16,733 nucleotides of DNA from an uncultured Ruminiclostridium sp. (GTDB taxonomy: Bacteria; Bacillota; Clostridia; Oscillospirales; Ruminococcaceae), in assembly GCA_934462775.1 (NCBI GenBank), contig CAKSIR010000038.1:1-16733 (forward strand). The letters are read 5' to 3'. A model generated the notes under the pieces. The model made no database searches, was not told the origin of the DNA, and saw only the letters and a program-made list of their open reading frames with translations. Made by a program: the position numbers and the translations under genes. Below, piece by piece: positions 6,381-14,330 of this stretch (positions within the stretch are counted from its first letter, which is position 1; each line of letters starts with the position of its first letter).

Positions 6381-7426
6381 TCAAAATCCTCGTATTTTTT
6401 TATTGGAAGCTCGTCAAATTTATGGGCGGAATTGTAAACCTCCAGCGCGCCGTCAAGCAGCGGCAGCAGCATTATTCCGCCTGTACCCTCTCCAAGGCAC
6501 ATTTCCGCAGTGATAAGCGGCTTTTTTTCAAGATAATCCAGCATTTTCATTCCCGCAGGCTCTTTCGACACATGAGAGCAAACCGAATAATCCTTTGCAA
6601 GCGGATTTATCAACGCCGCAATCGCCGCAGAAACAGCAGAGATAAAGCCGTCTATTACAACGGGAACTCTGTAAACCGCTCCGCCGAGAAAAAGTCCCGC
6701 CATGCCCGCAATATCAAACCCTCCAAGCTTTGCGAGCAGCCCCACAGGGTCGGAAACGTCAGGCTTATTCACTGCAATCGCCCGCTCGATAACCGCTGTT
6801 TTCCGCGCAAGTCCCTTGTTGTCAAGACCTGCTCCCCTGCCGGTTACATCAGCCGCAGCTTCTCCAAGAATCACAGCCGCCAAAGCTGACGACGTGGTAG
6901 TGTTGCCTATCCCCATTTCTCCTGTGACAATGACTTTATACCCCTTTTCGGCACAGTCCTTTACAATGTCCATGCCTGCTGCAATTGCTTTTTTTGCCTG
7001 CTCCGCCGTCATTGCGCTGCCTGCCGCAATATTTCCCGTGCCGCAGGCAATTTTACGCTGCAATATGCCCTCAGTCTGCACGCTGCTGTTCATCCCGATG
7101 TCAACAGGAACCACATCGGCGTTATACCGGTCTGCAAGCCGGTTTATGCTGGACCTGCCCTCTGCCATTGCCTTTGCGACAACCGCCGTCACAGAGCTGT
7201 CCGTTTGTGTAACTCCCTCGCACACAACGCCGTTGTCCGCGCACATATCAACAACGCAGCGCTTTCCAATGTCTATTTCATCACTGCCGATTATTCCCGC
7301 AAGCTGAATTACCGTTTTTTCAAGCAGTCCAAGGCTGTGCAGCGGTTTCGCCACATTATTCCAGCGAATCTGCGCTTTTTTCATTGACTCGCCGTCAAGC
7401 GGTTTTATAAATTCAATCCTATTCAT
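6374..7426 (-). CDS. cobT: Nicotinate-nucleotide:base phosphoribosyltransferase
   Basis: A 350-residue CobT-family enzyme that transfers ribose phosphate from nicotinate mononucleotide to the lower-ligand base (dimethylbenzimidazole in the classical case), giving alpha-ribazole phosphate. Visible blocks are ADNGVVCEGVTQT (63-75), TGEMGIGNTTTSSAL (168-182, with Glu170), GRGAGLDNKGLARK (197-209) and LGEGTGG (311-317). Glu313 matches the catalytic Glu317 of the Salmonella enzyme. The family's usual DHGV reads DNGV here, and the usual RLGEG reads CLGEG. The frame is open to 7462, but the ATG at 7426 has GGGAG 4 nt upstream and overlaps the cbiA stop by 8 nt. No bluB or bza gene for making the base is in the window. 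Confidence 0.94.
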   Translation of the reverse strand: MNRIEFIKPLDGESMKKAQIRWNNVAKPLHSLGLLEKTVIQLAGIIGSDEIDIGKRCVVDMCADNGVVCEGVTQTDSSVTAVVAKAMAEGRSSINRLADRYNADVVPVDIGMNSSVQTEGILQRKIACGTGNIAAGSAMTAEQAKKAIAAGMDIVKDCAEKGYKVIVTGEMGIGNTTTSSALAAVILGEAAADVTGRGAGLDNKGLARKTAVIERAIAVNKPDVSDPVGLLAKLGGFDIAGMAGLFLGGAVYRVPVVIDGFISAVSAAIAALINPLAKDYSVCSHVSKEPAGMKMLDYLEKKPLITAEMCLGEGTGGIMLLPLLDGALEVYNSAHKFDELPIKKYEDFEC

Positions 7427-8771
7427 TTTTCTCCCTGCTGTACTCACTGCACTTTTGTGCAAAGTTGATTGCTGTGTTTACGTTAGCGTAAAAGTTGATA
7501 TGTGGATAGCCCGCATACATGGTTTTGCTTGAATGAACGCAGTCGTATTCGGCGCCGCTGCTTGCCTTTACGGCATGATAACCGCTGCCGCAGTCGGTGC
7601 TGTTCCAGTAATGGAACTCATGCGCCCTGACCGATTCGCCCTCGCCAAGCAGCAGGCTGTCGCTTTTTGCAGTCAGCTCAACATATCCGAAACGCTGAAG
7701 CTTCGGCGTTTTGTAAGCCTTTCCCCTGATTATTCCAACCATACTGCGAAGCGTTCCGCCGTTGTCCTCAATGAAATCATGAAGGTACATGAAACCGCCG
7801 CATTCCGCTATTACAGGCATTCCGCCCTCAATTGCGCTTTTTATGTCTGCAAGCAGCGATACGTTTTTCTCAAGCTGTTCAGCGTAAAGCTCAGGGTATC
7901 CGCCGCACAATATTGCTCCGCTTACGTTATCAGGAAGCTTATTGTCATGGAGCGGAGAAAAATACGCAATTTCGCAGCCAAGCTCCCTCAGCAAGTCAAG
8001 ATTATCCTCATAATAAAAGCAAAAGGCGCTGTCCGCTGCAACTGCAATTTTGACGTTTGCGTCAATTTTATAAGCCGAAAAATCAATGGGTTTATACGGC
8101 ATATCGGCCGCTTTTTCCGCCGCAGAGATAAGCCTGTCAATCAAGATATTTTCCTCGGCAAGCTTGGCGAGCCGCTCTGTTTTATCCTTAAGATTGTCAA
8201 TTTCAGCCGCCGTAACAAGCCCCAGGTGACGGCTTTCAATAGTGTTTTCCTTTGAAAACGGCATTCGCCCGAAATACTCTGTATGCATTTCAACACAAAG
8301 CTTTTTTGCCGTTTCAACCATGCTGTCAGGCAGTCGGTTGAAAATAAAACCTACTGTATTATTGGGTCTGCGAAACTCAAGAAAGCCTTTCATAACAGCG
8401 CCCATTGATATTCCAATGCCCTTACAGTCAAGCACAATAACAACAGGCGTTCCCGTATCGACCGCAGTCTGAAAAGCGGAAAACCTATCGCCAACTCCGT
8501 CGTAAAATCCCATTGCACCCTCGATTACCGAAAGCTCAGCTTCATTTTTGTGCAGCAAACAGTTCAGCGTGTTTTTGTCGCAGAAGTAGCTGTCAAGGCT
8601 GCGTGACGGAGCTCCGATTATTCTGCTGTGAAACATCGGATCGATATAGTCAGGTCCACATTTGAATGCGTTTACATTGACGCCGCGATTTACAAGCGCC
8701 TTTAAAACAGCGCATACTACCGTTGTTTTTCCGCAGCCACTGTATGTGCCCGAAATCATGATTCTGTTCAT
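7419..8771 (-). CDS. cbiA: Cobyrinate a,c-diamide synthase
   Basis: A 450-residue glutamine-dependent synthetase that amidates the a and c carboxylates of cobyrinate. The N-terminal ATP-binding domain has GTYSGCGKTT (8-17), KCGPDYIDP (37-45) and EGAMGFYDG (84-92). The C-terminal class I glutamine amidotransferase domain has GGYPELYA (290-297), AECGGFMYL with nucleophile Cys324, HEFHYW (384-389) and a catalytic-type His424 in GYPHINFY. Length is normal. The start overlaps the cbiET stop by 4 nt (ATGA), with GGAG 7 nt upstream. Its shorter length and GTYSGCGKTT loop distinguish it from CbiP, which acts later and lies at the far end of the operon. Confidence 0.97.
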   Translation of the reverse strand: MNRIMISGTYSGCGKTTVVCAVLKALVNRGVNVNAFKCGPDYIDPMFHSRIIGAPSRSLDSYFCDKNTLNCLLHKNEAELSVIEGAMGFYDGVGDRFSAFQTAVDTGTPVVIVLDCKGIGISMGAVMKGFLEFRRPNNTVGFIFNRLPDSMVETAKKLCVEMHTEYFGRMPFSKENTIESRHLGLVTAAEIDNLKDKTERLAKLAEENILIDRLISAAEKAADMPYKPIDFSAYKIDANVKIAVAADSAFCFYYEDNLDLLRELGCEIAYFSPLHDNKLPDNVSGAILCGGYPELYAEQLEKNVSLLADIKSAIEGGMPVIAECGGFMYLHDFIEDNGGTLRSMVGIIRGKAYKTPKLQRFGYVELTAKSDSLLLGEGESVRAHEFHYWNSTDCGSGYHAVKASSGAEYDCVHSSKTMYAGYPHINFYANVNTAINFAQKCSEYSREKNE

Positions 8772-9958
8772 AGCCTTGCTCCGTTTATAATGAAAATCGG
8801 ATTTTCCGCCGCAAGCATTGTGCTGCTTCCGATTTTTCTCGTTCTTGTCACGGCTATCTGGCTTACCTCGTAAGGAATTTCCAGCCTTTCAAACACTGCA
8901 ATTGCTTTGTTCAGCGTTTCAAGAGTTACCGCCGTTACAACAAAATTGGCGTGAGGATTTTTCTCCGCAGCGATTGAGATGATCTCATCAATGCAGCCGC
9001 CCGAGCCGCCTATAAAAACACAGTCAGGCGGCGGAAAAAAGGCTGCAATTTGCTCCGCGCGCCCGCCTTGCATAACAATGTTGTCGCATCTGAATTTTAG
9101 CGCGTTTCGCTGCGTCAGCTCCACCGCTTCGACGTTTTTGTCAACAGCGTAAACCGTTCCGTCAGCGCACTGTAAAGCCATTTCAACCGTAACCGAGCCT
9201 GTACCGCAGCCAATATCCCAGCACACCGCGTCTTTTTTTATCATAAGCTTTGAAATGCAGACTGCGCGAACCTCCGCCTTTGTCATCGGAACAGTACCGC
9301 GAAGAAACATTCCGTCAGCTATTCCGCTTCGCAAAACTCGCTCGCAGTCAGGGTTTATAACCGCCATTACACAAAGATTTGCGTTTTCATAATCGGTGAA
9401 ATCGGCGGCAATTCCGCTTGAAATTTTCTCGTTTTTAGCGCTGAGATTTTCGCCGATATAAACCTGCAAATTCTTCAAGCCGTAGCAGCAGAGTTTTCTG
9501 CAAATTTCAGAAACCGTAACTTTTCCGCCAAGTAGAAAAAACGTTTTTTCGTAGGTACACACGTTTCTGACAATATTTGCGTCAGCGCCGTGAAGACTTA
9601 CATAGTGACAATCCTGCCATGGCATTTTTAGCTTGCTGAAAAAGTAAATGGGAGAGGAAATTCCGCTTATAACCGTACAATTATCAAGAAGCTTAGCCAG
9701 CTTTTCAGCGCCGCTGTAAAACCCACAGTCGCCCGACATCAAAACAGCAATGTCAGTCAAGTCCGATTTGCTGATAAAATCCGCAATCTCCTCTGTGTTA
9801 TATGAAATGAACAATTGCTTTCCAAGCGATAAAAAAGGTCCGACCATGCGCTTTGCACCTATTATCAGCTGTGCGCCGTCAATAGCCTCGCGCGCTTCGG
9901 CGGTGAGGGTCTTAGCCCCGTCCATTCCTATTCCAACAATAACAACCTTCTTATCCAA
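8768..9958 (-). CDS. cbiET: Fused cobalt-precorrin-7 C5-methyltransferase and cobalt-precorrin-6B C15-methyltransferase (decarboxylating)
   Basis: A 396-residue two-domain protein. Residues 1 to about 205 form a CbiE tetrapyrrole methylase (VGIGMDG at 8-14, LMSGDCGFYS at 73-82). From about 210 the CbiT domain begins with FLRGTVPMTKAEVRAV (218-233) and has the SAM-binding motif DIGCGTGSVTVEMA (248-261) and VFIGGSGG (314-321). Together they methylate C5 and C15 and decarboxylate the C12 acetate chain. The frame is open to an ATG at 9997, but that would overlap cbiJ by 47 nt. A TTG at 9958 has GAGAGG 7 nt upstream, begins right before the conserved VVIVGIG strand, and gives an 8-nt overlap like other junctions here. 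CobL of the aerobic pathway has the same fusion, but cbiD and cbiG show that this operon is anaerobic. Confidence 0.95.
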   Translation of the reverse strand: MDKKVVIVGIGMDGAKTLTAEAREAIDGAQLIIGAKRMVGPFLSLGKQLFISYNTEEIADFISKSDLTDIAVLMSGDCGFYSGAEKLAKLLDNCTVISGISSPIYFFSKLKMPWQDCHYVSLHGADANIVRNVCTYEKTFFLLGGKVTVSEICRKLCCYGLKNLQVYIGENLSAKNEKISSGIAADFTDYENANLCVMAVINPDCERVLRSGIADGMFLRGTVPMTKAEVRAVCISKLMIKKDAVCWDIGCGTGSVTVEMALQCADGTVYAVDKNVEAVELTQRNALKFRCDNIVMQGGRAEQIAAFFPPPDCVFIGGSGGCIDEIISIAAEKNPHANFVVTAVTLETLNKAIAVFERLEIPYEVSQIAVTRTRKIGSSTMLAAENPIFIINGARL

Positions 9959-10709
9959 CGGAATACCTCTCAAGCAGTATTTTTTCAGTTTCCTCAAGCG
10001 TAAGCCCTGTTTCCTCAGGTCTTTTTATAATAAGCAGCTTTGCATTGCAGGCATTTGCCGCACTGACTTTTTCTGCGAATCCTCCTGCCTTTCCGCTGTC
10101 CTTTGTAACAACGTATTTTGCGCCGCTCATATTTATATGGGCAATATTCAGGTCCGCTGAAAACGGACCTTTTTCAGCAATTATTTTGTCAGCCGAAAAT
10201 CCCAGCGCTTCACAGTTTTTCTTTATTTCCGCCGAGTCAAGAACTCGAACAGTAAGCCTGTTTTTGAAATCGTGAACAGCCGTAAACGCTGACAACTCCT
10301 TGCTTCCCGTAGTTATAAGAGCGTTCCCGTCAACTGAATCCAGATAGCTTACAGCAGCGCCGATGCTGTTAAAATAAACCGCATTGGCACACTCCTCGTC
10401 ATCGTTTCTTTTTATTCTGTACATTGTCGTATTTTCAGCCGAGCAAGCACGCTGAATATTCCTTGAAACCTCCTCGGCGTATGGGTGAGTTGCGTCTATT
10501 ACAACTGATATATTGTGCTTTTTTATCATATCTGCGATGCCGTCCGAATCGACTCTTCCCACAAGCACATGAACCTGCTCCGAACGCGGCAGCAGCTCCG
10601 CTCCGTATTCGGTCGCAACGCTTACATAAGCGCCGATTTCATTTGCACAGCAAAATTCCGCAAGCAGCCTGCCCTCGGTAGTTCCTCCGAAAATAAGCAA
10701 ATCACACAT
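9951..10709 (-). CDS. cbiJ: Cobalt-precorrin-6A reductase
   Basis: A 252-residue CobK/CbiJ-family reductase that reduces the corrin macrocycle with a nicotinamide cofactor, giving cobalt-precorrin-6B. The N-terminal nucleotide-binding segment is GGTTEGR (8-14). Other family blocks are DATHPYA (72-78), TTGSKEL (133-139), IAEKGPFS (177-184) and VVTKDSGKAGG (200-210). Length is normal. The start overlaps the cbiH stop by 8 nt, with AGAGG 8 nt upstream. It precedes cbiET, whose CbiT half uses its product. Confidence 0.96.
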   Translation of the reverse strand: MCDLLIFGGTTEGRLLAEFCCANEIGAYVSVATEYGAELLPRSEQVHVLVGRVDSDGIADMIKKHNISVVIDATHPYAEEVSRNIQRACSAENTTMYRIKRNDDEECANAVYFNSIGAAVSYLDSVDGNALITTGSKELSAFTAVHDFKNRLTVRVLDSAEIKKNCEALGFSADKIIAEKGPFSADLNIAHINMSGAKYVVTKDSGKAGGFAEKVSAANACNAKLLIIKRPEETGLTLEETEKILLERYSVG

Positions 10710-11430
10710 TTTTATATCCTCTCGGCGTTACCATTTTTCCGTTGATTTTTTTCGTTTCGCTGTTTCCTATAAAAACAGTCGTGAACATATCCGCTTTAAA
10801 ATTTCTCATCTCTGCAAGGGTCATTATTCCGCTTTCCATGCCGTTTCTGCCAATGTTCCTCACATAGCCGCAAACCGTTTCGGATGACTTATGCCTTAAC
10901 ATAATATCGCAAGCCTTAGCAAGATAGTCGGCGCGCTTCTGCGACGAGGGATTGTAAAGTGCGACCTCGAAATCTCCTAGAGCCGCGCAGTCAAGCCGCC
11001 TTTCAATGGTTTCCCACGGCGTAAGCAGATCCGACAAGCTTATTACCGCAAAATCATGCGTCAGCGGTGCACCGAGGACCGCTCCTCCGCTGAGTGCAGC
11101 CGTTACTCCGGGAACAATTTCAATTTCCACCTGCGGATAATCTTCCCCCAGCTCCAAAGCAAGAGCCGCCATTCCGTAAACAGTGCTGTCGCCGCTGCAA
11201 ACAAGGGAAACCATCTTTCCCTCAGCAGCTTTTCGGAGGGCGTAAATCACTCTATCCTTTTCTTTTCGCATTGCGGTTGAGGCAAATTCTTTATGCGGAA
11301 AAAGCTCACGAATCAAATCAACATAAACCGTGTAGCCTACCACAGAATCGCTCTGAGCTATTGCTTTTTCAGCTGCGAAAGTCATTCCGTCCTTGTTTCC
11401 CGGTCCAAAACCGATTACATATAATTTCAT
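10702..11430 (-). CDS. cbiH: Cobalt-precorrin-3 C17-methyltransferase (ring contraction)
   Basis: A 242-residue tetrapyrrole methylase of the CobJ/CbiH family. It methylates C17 with SAM and promotes ring contraction to cobalt-precorrin-4. Features are IGFGPGN (6-12), SGDSTVYGMA (79-88), PGVTAA (107-112), the family-specific GAPLTHDFAVISLSDLLTPW (120-139) and the terminal KMVTPRGY (232-239). There is no fused C-terminal domain. The start overlaps the cbiG stop by 4 nt. The ribosome site (GGCGGG, 4 nt upstream) is weaker than its neighbours', so translation may rely on coupling. Confidence 0.96.
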   Translation of the reverse strand: MKLYVIGFGPGNKDGMTFAAEKAIAQSDSVVGYTVYVDLIRELFPHKEFASTAMRKEKDRVIYALRKAAEGKMVSLVCSGDSTVYGMAALALELGEDYPQVEIEIVPGVTAALSGGAVLGAPLTHDFAVISLSDLLTPWETIERRLDCAALGDFEVALYNPSSQKRADYLAKACDIMLRHKSSETVCGYVRNIGRNGMESGIMTLAEMRNFKADMFTTVFIGNSETKKINGKMVTPRGYKNV

Positions 11431-12446
11431 AAAACCCGCCTGTCAAAATCAATATCTATGGGCATTTCCGCCGCTGCAAACGTCATTCCGTTCATCGCCT
11501 GCTTTTTCACCGTCAGCCTTTTTCCGCACATCATTGCACTTCGCTCGCAAACATTATCAACGCCCGTTATTTTTGCTACAAAATCAGAGGAATCAAACTC
11601 GCCTTTCACATTCGCCAACTGCTCCGACGAATAAAAATTCAGCGGTATTTCATACTTTTCCGCAAAAGACAAAATAGCCCTTTCGTCCTTTTTCAAATCA
11701 ATCGTACCAATTTGGCTGACGCAGTGAATACTCAGTCCGTTCGCTTCAAGCTGCGAAATCACAAACCGTTCAAAATCAGCGGTATCGGTGTTTTTCCTGC
11801 ACCCGACTCCCACGACAACGTTCCTCGGTACAAGGTGCAGCGTCTGCTCAAAAGGCGCTTTTCCCGTACTGTGAGAAATACATATTCCAAGCTTACCGTT
11901 TCTGCTAAAATCTGGAACGTTTTTACATTCAAAATCACTGTAAAACCCAATGCTTCCTCCGTCTATAATTTCGGCGGCAATCAGCTTGGCAAGTTCATAT
12001 TCACATATATACAGATTGTTTGCCACCGCAAAGCTATCGGGCGAAAATTTGCCGCCTACATCGGTTGCAGTAGTTATAACCGCTGTTGCGCCGATAATTT
12101 CGGCTACCCTTTCAGTTAGCGCGTTAGCCTTTCCTATGTGACCTGAAAGCAGTGAAACTGCGAACCTTCCGCCCTCGTCGACCGCAATTACAGCGGGGTC
12201 GCTGAGCTTTGAAGCAATATACGGCGCAATCATTCTCACTGCAATTCCGCAGGCGCAGACAAACACAATCCCATCGTACACCGCAAAGCATTGCTCGGTT
12301 ATTTTTCTCATATTGCCGTATGCCTCTGCGCCTTTGTCGGGAATTTTTTCGTAAACATATCTGTCGCAGTCAGCACTGATATTTTCTGCTATTTTGCGTG
12401 AAATCAAATTGCCCTTTCGGGTAACGGAAATTACGGCAACCCTCAT
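11427..12446 (-). CDS. cbiG: Cobalt-precorrin-5A hydrolase
   Basis: A 339-residue CbiG protein, which opens the delta-lactone of cobalt-precorrin-5A and releases the two-carbon fragment as acetaldehyde. This step is specific to the anaerobic pathway. The N-terminal and central part has ACGIAVRMIAPYI (65-77), DPAVIAVDEGG (83-93), the LLSGH loop (99-103; the usual SGH.GGAN reads SGHIGKAN) and ITTATD (124-129). The C-terminal domain starts with GVGCRKNT (213-220). Start ATG overlaps the cbiF stop by 4 nt, with AAAGG 7 nt upstream. Confidence 0.96.
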   Translation of the reverse strand: MRVAVISVTRKGNLISRKIAENISADCDRYVYEKIPDKGAEAYGNMRKITEQCFAVYDGIVFVCACGIAVRMIAPYIASKLSDPAVIAVDEGGRFAVSLLSGHIGKANALTERVAEIIGATAVITTATDVGGKFSPDSFAVANNLYICEYELAKLIAAEIIDGGSIGFYSDFECKNVPDFSRNGKLGICISHSTGKAPFEQTLHLVPRNVVVGVGCRKNTDTADFERFVISQLEANGLSIHCVSQIGTIDLKKDERAILSFAEKYEIPLNFYSSEQLANVKGEFDSSDFVAKITGVDNVCERSAMMCGKRLTVKKQAMNGMTFAAAEMPIDIDFDRRVL

Positions 12447-13198
12447 ATATCTGCCTTTCTGAATTCCGTTTCAAAGGATTTATCGTATAGCTTCGACAGC
12501 GAATAATCATCTCCGAGAAAGCCGCCGACGCAGATAAGCGCGGTTTTGGTTATTCCGTTTGCGCGCGCTGTTTCGTCAAGCGTTCCGACTGTACAGCGGC
12601 ACACCTTTTGGTCAGCCCAGCTTGCTTTGTAGACGATTGCCGCCGAGCTGTCCGCATTATAACCGCCGTTTACGAGCCTCTCCGACAGCTCTGCAAGCAT
12701 TCCCGTGCTGAGAAAAATCACCATTGTTGCGCCGTGAGCCGCAAGGGCTTCGATTCTCTCCTTTTCGGGAACTGCCGTTCTGCCTGCCATTCGCGTAATT
12801 ATAACCGTCTGCGAAACGTCCGGCAGGGTGTATTCCGCTTTCAATGCAGCCGCCGCACCGCAGAACGAGCTTACTCCGGGACAAATATCATAGGCTATTC
12901 CCAGACGGTCAAGACAGTCCATTTGCTCGCGGATCGCGCCGTAAAGACAGGGATCTCCCGTGTGCAGTCTGACGGTCATTCTGCCGTCATCTTCCGCTTT
13001 TTTCATCACATCAATAACCTGCTCCAACGTCATATATGCGCTATTATGAATTTCACATTCTTTTTTTGCATATTCCAAAAGCTGTGGATTTACAAGCGAA
13101 CCTGCATAAATTATAACATCTGCTTTTTCAAGCAGCGCTTTTCCGCGAAGGGTAATCAAATCTGCCGCACCGCAGCCCGCTCCTACAAAATTAACCAT
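12443..13198 (-). CDS. cbiF: Cobalt-precorrin-4 C11-methyltransferase
   Basis: A 251-residue SAM-dependent tetrapyrrole methylase of the CobM/CbiF family, which methylates C11 of cobalt-precorrin-4. Family blocks are VGAGCGAADLITLRG (5-19), HTGDPCLYGAIREQM (79-93), PGVSSFCGAAA (107-117) and TRMAGRTAVP (135-144). The HTGDPCLYGA block separates it from CbiH and CbiL. The start overlaps the cbiD stop by 8 nt (ATGGTTAA), with GGAGG 6 nt upstream. Confidence 0.96.
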   Translation of the reverse strand: MVNFVGAGCGAADLITLRGKALLEKADVIIYAGSLVNPQLLEYAKKECEIHNSAYMTLEQVIDVMKKAEDDGRMTVRLHTGDPCLYGAIREQMDCLDRLGIAYDICPGVSSFCGAAAALKAEYTLPDVSQTVIITRMAGRTAVPEKERIEALAAHGATMVIFLSTGMLAELSERLVNGGYNADSSAAIVYKASWADQKVCRCTVGTLDETARANGITKTALICVGGFLGDDYSLSKLYDKSFETEFRKADI

Positions 13199-14330
13199 TG
13201 TATTCCTCCGAAATCAGCCTTAAAATCTCGTCCGCTGATTCTGTTCTGCCAATTATCCCGCGTTTATCCGAAAACATCAGCGCACCGATTTTCATCTCGC
13301 CCTTTACCTTTGCATTAAGATAATACTGGGCTTTTTTCATCAGTATATCCGCAGTTTTCTGTACCGCTCCGACTTCGTCAAGTATATCAAGCGCCGCGTC
13401 AACAGTAACACAATCGGGCAGCCTTTTTAACGCTGACACGTCCGCGCCCGCCAATACTCCGCAGGTAACAAGCACGTCCATTCGTCCGTCAGCCTGTGCG
13501 GAATGAGTATTCATAATGCCTGCGCCAAGCTTCACAAGCTTGCCGATATGCCCTACAATAAGCAGGCTCTCAAACCCCAGTTCAAGAGCAATATCAACAG
13601 CTTCCCCGATGAAGTTGCTGCATTTTACGCTGTACCGCAATATGTGCGGCATTTTTTCCGACAGGAAATTCTGACTGTAATTGCCGATTGTAAGCAGCAG
13701 GTTTCGGCGTCCCTCTGCCTTTCTCATCTGCTCCTCGACCCGTATCGTGTCTACAAGCGCACGGCTGCTCATAGGCTCCACAATGCCGCTTGTGCCGATT
13801 ATCGAAATGCCGCCCTCTATGCCCATTCGCGGGTTATAGGTCTTTTTCGCAATTTCCTCGCCCTCCGGCACATAAACAGTTATCCGTATTCCGCCGCGAT
13901 ATTCGTATTTCTCGCAAATTTCAGCCACTGCCGCCGCAATCATTTTTCTCGGCACGCTGTTTATCGCCGCAGCGCCAATCGGCTGATCGAGTCCCGCTTT
14001 TGTAACCCTGCCAACGCCTTGTCCGCCTTCAATTTCAATCCCGTAGGGGATTTTTTCAGCCCTTGCATAAACCAGTATGCCGTTTGTGATGTCAGGGTCG
14101 TCGCCGCTGTCCTTGCGTATTGCGCAGGACGCATATTCCTCCGTCAGTTCGCCTTTTTCCGCTTTAAGGTCAAGCAGCACTCCCTTAGGAGTGAGCAGCT
14201 CAACGCTTCGGGCTATCTCCCCTGTAAGCAGGGTTTCTGCCGCCGCCTTTGCCGCTGCCGTAGCGCACGAGCCTGTCGTATAGCCGCACCGCAGCTTTTC
14301 TTTTCCGTGATAAATGTATTTCTCAAGCAT
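13191..14330 (-). CDS. cbiD: Cobalt-precorrin-5B C1-methyltransferase
   Basis: A 379-residue CbiD protein, which methylates C1 in the anaerobic pathway. Blocks are GYTTGSCATAAAKA (16-29), KDSGDDPD (73-80), GGQGVGRVTKAGL (102-114), NPRMGIEGG (166-174), GTSGIVEPMS (179-188) and GHIGKLVKLGAGIMNTHS (260-277). The open frame extends to 14405, but the ATG at 14330 has GGGGA 6 nt upstream, gives a typical N-terminus, and overlaps the cbiC stop by 8 nt. An ATG at 14336 touches the ribosome site and is less likely. Confidence 0.96.
   Translation of the reverse strand: MLEKYIYHGKEKLRCGYTTGSCATAAAKAAAETLLTGEIARSVELLTPKGVLLDLKAEKGELTEEYASCAIRKDSGDDPDITNGILVYARAEKIPYGIEIEGGQGVGRVTKAGLDQPIGAAAINSVPRKMIAAAVAEICEKYEYRGGIRITVYVPEGEEIAKKTYNPRMGIEGGISIIGTSGIVEPMSSRALVDTIRVEEQMRKAEGRRNLLLTIGNYSQNFLSEKMPHILRYSVKCSNFIGEAVDIALELGFESLLIVGHIGKLVKLGAGIMNTHSAQADGRMDVLVTCGVLAGADVSALKRLPDCVTVDAALDILDEVGAVQKTADILMKKAQYYLNAKVKGEMKIGALMFSDKRGIIGRTESADEILRLISEEYNG

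Noticed and set aside
7427..7462. Start of CobT at 7462
   Set aside because: The 12 extra residues are cbiA sequence in another frame. The ATG at 7426 has AGGGAG upstream and gives the usual CobT length.
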